From NCBI GenBank assembly GCA_029718625.1, contig CM056395.1, positions 23,158,139-23,222,138 on the forward strand: 64,000 bases of DNA, read 5' to 3'. This DNA comes from Synaphobranchus kaupii (taxonomy: Eukaryota > Chordata > Actinopteri > Anguilliformes > Synaphobranchidae). The notes below the pieces were generated by a model. It did not search any database and was not told where the DNA came from. It saw only the letters and a list, made by a program, of their open reading frames with translations. The position numbers were made by a program, and so were the translations under genes. This document shows positions 58,501-64,000 of this stretch, one piece after another; positions within the stretch are counted from its first letter, which is position 1, and each line of letters begins with the position of its first letter.

Positions 58501-58660
58501 AAGCAAGTACACACTTTCAATAATGCACACAGAATCAGAAGCAAGTACACACTTTCAATAGTGCACACAGAATCAGAAGCAAGTACACACTTTCAATAGT
58601 GCACACAGAATCAGAAGCAAGTACACACTTTCAATAGTGCACACAGAATCAGACGTATTC
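58501..58660. repeat. 38-bp tandem repeat, 4 copies
   Basis: AGAAGCAAGTACACACTTTC and AATAGTGCACACAGAATC. Confidence 0.95.
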
Positions 58661-59153
58661 TAGTATTGTAGATATCTTTTGTCAACATTTAGTGAGGTGT
58701 TTATATGTGTATAATAATTTGGTCATTGCTTTGTGGATTTCTGGTCCAGTTATGAGTTCTTTGTAGAATACTTAATCAACGTGAAATACATGCTTGGTGG
58801 CTACATTGAAGAGACCGGCACAATCTAAATGCTAATGTACCACAGCTATGCTCAGGCAGAGAGCCAATGGACGATATTTATGGCGAGCACACAGAGCTGT
58901 CACTCACCGCAAAAGTATTTATAGTCCTGCCTGCATGGCATGCACCGACATATTAATGCACACAAGTTCATTTTTCATCATTATTTGATGATGAATCAAC
59001 GCTTATTGAGTTAAGGCTATCATGCTAGACTAGTGGCTTCTGTCAGGTAAGGGACCATAACATATCGAGATGGAATTTCTTGGAATCCATGGGACACGCT
59101 AAAAATATTAGTCTGTACCTTTATAACTCTTTATACACTTTATAACTCAATGT

Positions 59154-59312
59154 TACTCAAGTCATGGTCCTTGAGGGCCAAGAAATGCTGGTTTTACACC
59201 CTCCCCTTACCTGGGAGCCAGGTGTGAAGATGGTCTGGCCAATCAGTAGCATTACTTGTTGAGTTAGTTACCTGGGAGAAAAGGACTTGGATTTGAGGGC
59301 CAGAGTTGAGTA
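59154..59312. mobile_element. MITE-like element with TACTCAA ends
   Basis: Starts TACTCAAGTCATGGTCC with TTGAGGGCC and ends TTGAGGGCCAGAGTTGAGTA, an imperfect inverted repeat. The interior (CTGGCCAATCAGTAG, GTTACCTGGGAGAAAA) is found, reversed, at 56515-56620, where GATATTCAAATCCGG starts a related, more decayed copy. Non-coding. Confidence 0.7.
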
Positions 59313-60854
59313 TCCATGTTATAACTGAACAAAATCAGAATGGAAACAGGGTAGAATTCTGGCATTAATTAAGCATAGATCTGTGGGATAGTTTTAAACT
59401 TTAAACTTTTCCTATTTTAACGTCATTTATCTTGTATAAATAGAATATAAAAGCATATTCTTCAAGGATTTCCTGATTATAAGAAATGTCAAATATTTAA
59501 TTTCTCAAACAAAAACATGCTTAAATATGAATTTAAGAAAAACTATATATATGAATAAAAGATATTGAAACAAGAAAGGAATGTATTTCAGCAAAATGAG
59601 AGCTGCTTTTATAACAACTATAAAACAGACACTTTACAGCCCATTGTTGATGTATGCTTGCTCTGAATCTTAGAAAATTGCTCCATCACATATTATAATG
59701 GCCCTATTTTAAGATAAACAACCTTGAAATGAACACAGTTTCCTGATGGAAAATAGCTTCAGTCTAATTGTGCTTTTGTGCAATGATGGATGAAGTTTTA
59801 TCTACAGAAGGACCTTTTAAGCCTGTATATTATGAGCCAATCGATTTTCTGCGCCTCACCTGTTATCAAAATCTGGCCTAAGTGTTCAAAATATGGAATT
59901 ACTTTTTTTTAAACAGCTGTCAAAACAATTGCACCTGCACAGATACAGTAGTTACATCCAGTAACATGTAACAGATGCAGTATTTATTGTGGCAGTTGTG
60001 AAGATCAGCGGAAAAATGTTTCACCTGCAGTTGAGTTTTAAGTTTTGCATTTTTTTATGCTATTTAGCTTCCCATCCCGACCCCGACTCCTACCATGACT
60101 CACAGCTCTACAGGGCTGCAGTGATTCACCTACAGGAGGAATCTCCAGCGCACCAATCACAAGCTCTATTAGGACTTTTGAAATTGAACTGAACAGTAGG
60201 CAGAGTGCATGTGAGAGACAGAGAAAAAAGATAAGATTGAGAAAAAGAGAAGGTGGGGAGGAAGAAAGGCATACTGTAAAAAGGTATTTCATGGTCGACT
60301 GAACCAGTGTGCAGACATTTTGGCTCTTAGATCTGAAGTCAGGTGCTTTACACCCTGCACTGTACAGTTGGACCTGTGATGACCCAGAATGCACTTCAAC
60401 ATCTGAGTCTTATTGCTGCATTCCATCACAAGTAGTAGAGATCTACTGCATGCTGTTGAGTAGCTAAATGGGGCTAAGCTACAGGTTGTATGGTAAAAAT
60501 GTGTATATATACACCAGTCACTCTGGATTAAAGACTCAGCTAATGAATGACATCACCACTTGACTGAAACCCTTTTTTCCAAGAACCCTTGGCTACTGCT
60601 AAACACTACATCCGGTACCACTGTAGTTATGCATTCGAGGAGCTGGCAACAACTGCACTGATAGCTCACATTTAAAAGCCCAATCACTTTTACACAATGC
60701 TTGGTATTCCCTGGCAACTGAAATTTCCATTACAAGTCAAGCAGTAATTTCATCTAATTCTTATCAAATTGCCAACCAGCTAGCTGTTCAACTTTGATGT
60801 ACTACAGATGGAATTTATTTTCGGGAGGGAACGTGAGTTCTTTTGTGTTTCACC

Positions 60855-60963
60855 AACAGAGAACACACCTGCAGAGGCGGTCCTAGCTTTGATTGAGGGG
60901 ATTTAGCAGTGAGAACACACCTGCAGAGGCGGGTCCTAGCTTTGATTGAGGGGATTTAGCAGT
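60855..60963. repeat. 54-bp direct duplication
   Basis: GAGAACACACCTGCAGAGGC through GGGATTTAGCAGT occurs twice, differing by one G. Confidence 0.9.
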
Positions 60964-61620
60964 CTGCACACAGGAGGTATTTATCTGTAACATTCAGCAA
61001 AGCCCTTTATCAAACCCACAGTCACATGTGTGGGGTGGACTCCAGTATGGCTGGTCTCCCATGGGGCATTGTGCTCTTCATGACCATTTCTCTTATGAGA
61101 GATTTAGAAACATACACTATTGAGGACAAATGGTTCATTCGATAATGACTGTGGCCTTTAAAGTGCCCTCATCTTTGTGGATATCAGCGAATTCAGTAGC
61201 TGCCGGAGTGAAACGCATGCATTTCACTGGAGCGCATAGATGCACACACACGCACGCACACACAAATACACACGTGAGACAGTGTGGCTGAACAGACTAA
61301 ATTAATTTAGAAAAATGTTTGTATAGCCTCCTTTTATTAAGTCCGGGAACCGAAAACAACAGAAACACTTGATGATAAGAAGCACGTAATAGACTAACAC
61401 ATAGAAAAGGCCTCCCCTTTAGGCCCATGAGCACGGCCTTTCATAAGGGCCAATGATTAGGCCATGGACAGTAGCTGTGATCATGGGATCAATGGACTAC
61501 AGCTGCTGCCCTGCCTGTGAGTGGGGCTGGCGCTGGCGCTGTCCATGGTCCTGTAGCTCTCCCAGGCTGCTGTAATACCTGGGGTGCTGAAGGGACAGCG
61601 CACCATCACCCTTCCTGGCA

Positions 61621-61695
61621 CATCTATCTATCTATCTATCTATCTGTCTATCTGTCTATCTATCTATCTATCTATCTGTCTGTCTGTCTGTCTGT
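61621..61695. repeat. (ATCT)n/(GTCT)n microsatellite
   Basis: About 19 tetramers, TCTA then TCTG. Confidence 0.96.
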
Positions 61696-62031
61696 CATAT
61701 AGTACACAGTAAGGCATAAATCATGATGTAGGCTGTGCTTATGGTCCACAGGAAGTGTGTGGTGGTTTGCTGCACATTCCTGCATTTCTGATGGGTTTTG
61801 ATCATTGCATTTGAGCAGAATTTCCAACTCAAGTGGCAGGCCACTGCCAATACTACTGTCACTGCAGACTTTGAACATTTGGCCATTTGGTGATATGATT
61901 TTGTACACTGTCCCTGTAATCCCAACATTTTGCCCAAACACCTTGATCAGCCGTTGGGATGAGTATGCAAGTAAGTCTAATGAGCATTGGGTCTCATTCA
62001 GTCTTCCTAACAACAAACCGATTCGATACAC
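61696..62031 (-). other. Unassigned open frame, about 110 codons
   Basis: Outside tandem repeats this is one of the longer open frames (GLLLGRLNETQCSLDLLAYS ... YKIISPNGQMFKVCSDSSIG). Its composition looks protein-like, and it runs into a tetranucleotide repeat at its 3' end. I do not recognise it. It might be a fragment of a transposon-encoded protein inside the intron, or chance. Confidence 0.15.
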
Positions 62032-62039
62032 AGAGATCC

Positions 62040-62155
62040 CTTAGACACAGATCTTCTACACACAGACATCCCCTACACACAGAGATCTCCTACACACAGA
62101 GATCCCCGACACACAGAAATCTCCTACGTACAGACAGAGATCTCCTACACCAGGT
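62040..62155. repeat. ACACACAGAGATC repeat, outlying block
   Basis: Five or six units of the same family as 62262-62685, separated from it by about 105 bp of unrelated sequence. Confidence 0.85.
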
Positions 62156-62261
62156 AGAACTAATTAGTGAAATCAGCTGGCTGAGTTCATGGGTGGAAGG
62201 AACACATGGCAGGACTTTCACTTTCTGACCCCCGGATTTTACACCTCTGTCCTACAACGCA

Positions 62262-62685
62262 GACATCCCCTGCACACAAAGATCCCCTACACACAGAGAT
62301 CTCCTGCACACAGACATCCCCTACTCACAGAGATATCCTACACACAGAGATATCCTACACACAGACATCCCCTACTCACAGAGATCCCCTACACACAGAG
62401 ATCTCCTGCACAAATACATCCCCTACTCACAGAGATATCCTACACACAGAGATCCCCTACACACAGATCTCCTACACACAGACATCCCCAACTCACAGAG
62501 ATCTCCTACACACAGAGATCCCCTACACACAGATCTCCTACACACAGACATCCCCAACTCACAGAGATATCCTACACACAGAGATCCCCTACACACAGAT
62601 CTCCTACACACAGACATCCCCAACTCACAGAGATCTCCTACACACAGAGATCCCCTACACAGAGATCTCCTACTCAGAGATGCTA
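62262..62685. repeat. Minisatellite, about 20-21-bp unit, about 21 copies
   Basis: Units CTACACACAGAGATCTC, CTACACACAGAGATCCC and CTACTCACAGAGATATC, with a higher-order unit of about 75 bp near 62460-62640. It ends about 45 nt from the usp43 donor at 62729. Confidence 0.93.
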
Positions 62686-62729
62686 TCACACAGCACAGCG
62701 TCGCGCGGAGAGCACAAACCCTTTCTTAC

Positions 62730-62876
62730 CGCGGGAGATGCTTTGGTCTTGCAATTGTTCCCAAAGGGGGAGGAGTTGACATCCTCGTGCACACGATCCA
62801 GGAGCCAGAGCAGGAATTCCAGAGCATCCTGCTGGTAATTCCCGCGGAACTGGGAGCTGTATTTGGACACAGTGTT
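62730..62876 (-). CDS. usp43: usp43 exon with QQD box (first exon in window)
   Basis: The exon is 147 nt, exactly 49 codons, phase 0 at both ends. The acceptor is a pyrimidine-rich run ending TCCTCAG at 62883-62877 and the donor is GTAAGAAAG from 62729. The peptide starts NTVSKYSSQFRGN and continues QQDALEFLLWLLDRVHEDV. QQDAxEFL is the QQD box of USP-family deubiquitinases, which lies between the Cys box and the fingers. The end (NCKTKASPA) is variable linker. The preceding exon, which should hold the catalytic cysteine, is not found up to 64000 and must lie to the right. A tandem array (62262-62685) begins about 45 nt into the downstream intron. I see no frameshift or stop. Confidence 0.9.
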
Positions 62877-64000
62877 CTGAGGAGAAAACCAGGAGAGACA
62901 CACTAAGGCCCGGATTCAATCTGCCAATCCACTTTTGTCTTTAACTCAGATTTACATTCATTTTCAATCCAAATTAAGGACAAATGTCAATACAAAAGTA
63001 TACTTCCAGTACTTCACAAAACATCCTCAAGTGGGTTTAACGGCCTTATTAGCTGAAAATATTTAGCCAGAATAATTCAAGTGAAGTGTTCTGCCTATGC
63101 ATTTCACATGATATATCTTTGCTATTTTCCACAGTTTGAAAAATGAAAGCCTCAGTTAATTATTTACCTCTAGGTAAAGATAACAGCAAACGGTTCAAGC
63201 CAGCTTATAAGAATGTGTAGTACTGTAGGTCAGGGAACAGCTGTTAAAAGTACCTGGCCTTGGTAAGTAAAATGATGTCTGATTTGACACTTTTTCACAT
63301 TGGAATGCCTGGCCTTTGAGCACACTTGCAGGCAGATCTAAGTCAGTCAAACACCAGCAGTCTGTACAGAGCACAGGCTCTGCTCTGCAATATGTCAGTC
63401 ATCAGTGACTCCTCCCTCTCCATTGTGATGTCATCACATCCACGCATGGGATGCAAAAGCTTCATGTCTCCATGGTTACTGCTATGTTGAAACAAGCACA
63501 GGACCTGTAATTGGACCGACTACTGAATGGTTTATCAGGCTTTATTACAATATATTTAATATTCATATGAAGTCGTGCCGGATCCTGGTTTGCTGTATAA
63601 ATTATGTAATTATGTCATTTTGTGATGTTCGTCTGTCATTTTTGCACTGGTTTTCTCCATGTCATTTTGCATGTTTTTTTGTGAAAGGAATTTAAAAAAT
63701 GGACTGGAAATTCAATTTAAAATTAAAATCTGAATCAGCACTGACCCCAACCACAGCTGCCTCATCACTGTATGACTGGGTATCTGTTACGGTTCTGTCA
63801 TACAGCTCATGCTTGTGTATACTGACCCAAATAACAGCTGAGACAATAAAACTGAAAAAACCCAGAGCTCTTCCAGATTAATGTTGTGAAAAGCCCTGAT
63901 AAAAAGACCAGCCCACCCAGGAGCAGGAGCAGGGGCAGGAGCAGGAGCAGAAGGAGGGGCAGGAGCAGGAGCGTGGGCAGACTGTGCACCCAAAAATGGA
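62877..64000 (-). other. usp43 intron upstream of the QQD exon (partial)
   Basis: AT-rich, apparently single-copy sequence with no exon recognised. Near the right edge is a GGAGCAGGAGCAGG repeat (63918-63973). Confidence 0.6.
63918..63973. repeat. GGAGCA / GGGGCA hexamer repeat
   Basis: About nine hexamers, AGGAGC and AGGGGC. Confidence 0.93.

Larger units (their letters stand above)
32451..62729 (-). other. usp43 intron between exons 62730-62876 and 32338-32450
   Basis: About 30 kb, inflated by the overlap copy to 41017. Beyond the listed repeats, stretches 41463-42300, 42440-43300, 44227-45440, 48263-49820, 50035-50910, 51180-52390, 52740-53260, 54223-54610, 54940-55660, 56830-57345 and 58660-61620 look single copy. 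Positions 44988-45065 and 46640-46710 match common fish repeat tails (TTTATTTGTATAGCACCTTT; AGGCAGTATATAAG). Positions 52745-53110 are GC-rich with no gene signal. Confidence 0.6.
8781..62876 (-). other. usp43: usp43 gene, internal part (five exons placed)
   Basis: This is the span from the most 5' to the most 3' exon found, read on the minus strand. Each exon is bounded by AG and GT, and the phases chain as 0-0, 0-2, 2-2, 2-0, 0-1. The joined product matches the middle of the USP catalytic domain as I know it from vertebrate USP43. The paralogue USP31 shares the CPHCxKQSNTFDPFLC block but diverges in the following two exons, where this gene follows the USP43 pattern (RVGLAVP, GFQRSFFDEDDL, YAFQVPP). 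USP enzymes are cysteine proteases that remove ubiquitin. The Cys box and the His box are outside the window. Introns in the window run from about 1.7 kb to about 30 kb, the largest inflated by an assembly overlap. Confidence 0.88.

Overview
The window looks like part of a ray-finned fish (probably teleost) genome. The grounds are AG/GT-bounded exons in long introns, L2/CR1-type LINE 3' ends with the fish-typical tail, a tRNA-derived SINE, Tc1/mariner elements, hAT-type MITEs, and very abundant micro- and minisatellites. No species can be named from the sequence alone.

Almost the whole window is one gene on the minus strand, recognised as usp43 (ubiquitin-specific peptidase 43). Five consecutive coding exons can be placed, and their codon phases chain without error: 62876-62730 (147 nt, QQD box), 32450-32338 or its identical copy 21870-21758 (113 nt), 15437-15345 (93 nt, CPHC zinc-finger half), 10779-10644 (136 nt) and 8925-8781 (145 nt). 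The first exon(s), with the catalytic Cys box, must lie beyond the right edge. The remaining exons, with the catalytic His region and C-terminus, lie beyond the left edge. All other sequence is intronic; I found no second protein-coding gene that I trust.

The centre holds a 500-N gap (31274-31773). Sequence from about 21194 to the gap is repeated from the gap to about 41017. The end of the left contig equals the start of the right contig, so this is most simply an unmerged contig (haplotype) overlap, not a real duplication. Splicing both exon copies together would create a frameshift and an early stop.

The introns carry about 30 unrelated tandem arrays with units of 10-62 bp. One (47.98-48.26 kb) packs inverted AGGTCA/TGACCT half-sites into each unit. 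Repeats begin within about 60 nt of the 5' splice site of all five exons. Interspersed elements include two Tc1-like deletion derivatives, a head-to-head pair of about 0.9-kb TA-flanked transposons forming a large inverted repeat, several MITEs, an L2/CR1 LINE end (in both overlap copies), a SINE whose body became a minisatellite, and an unassigned family of about 130 bp present five times with a hairpin showing covariation. A TATA/CCAAT-like cluster at 9.77-9.94 kb could be an antisense promoter.
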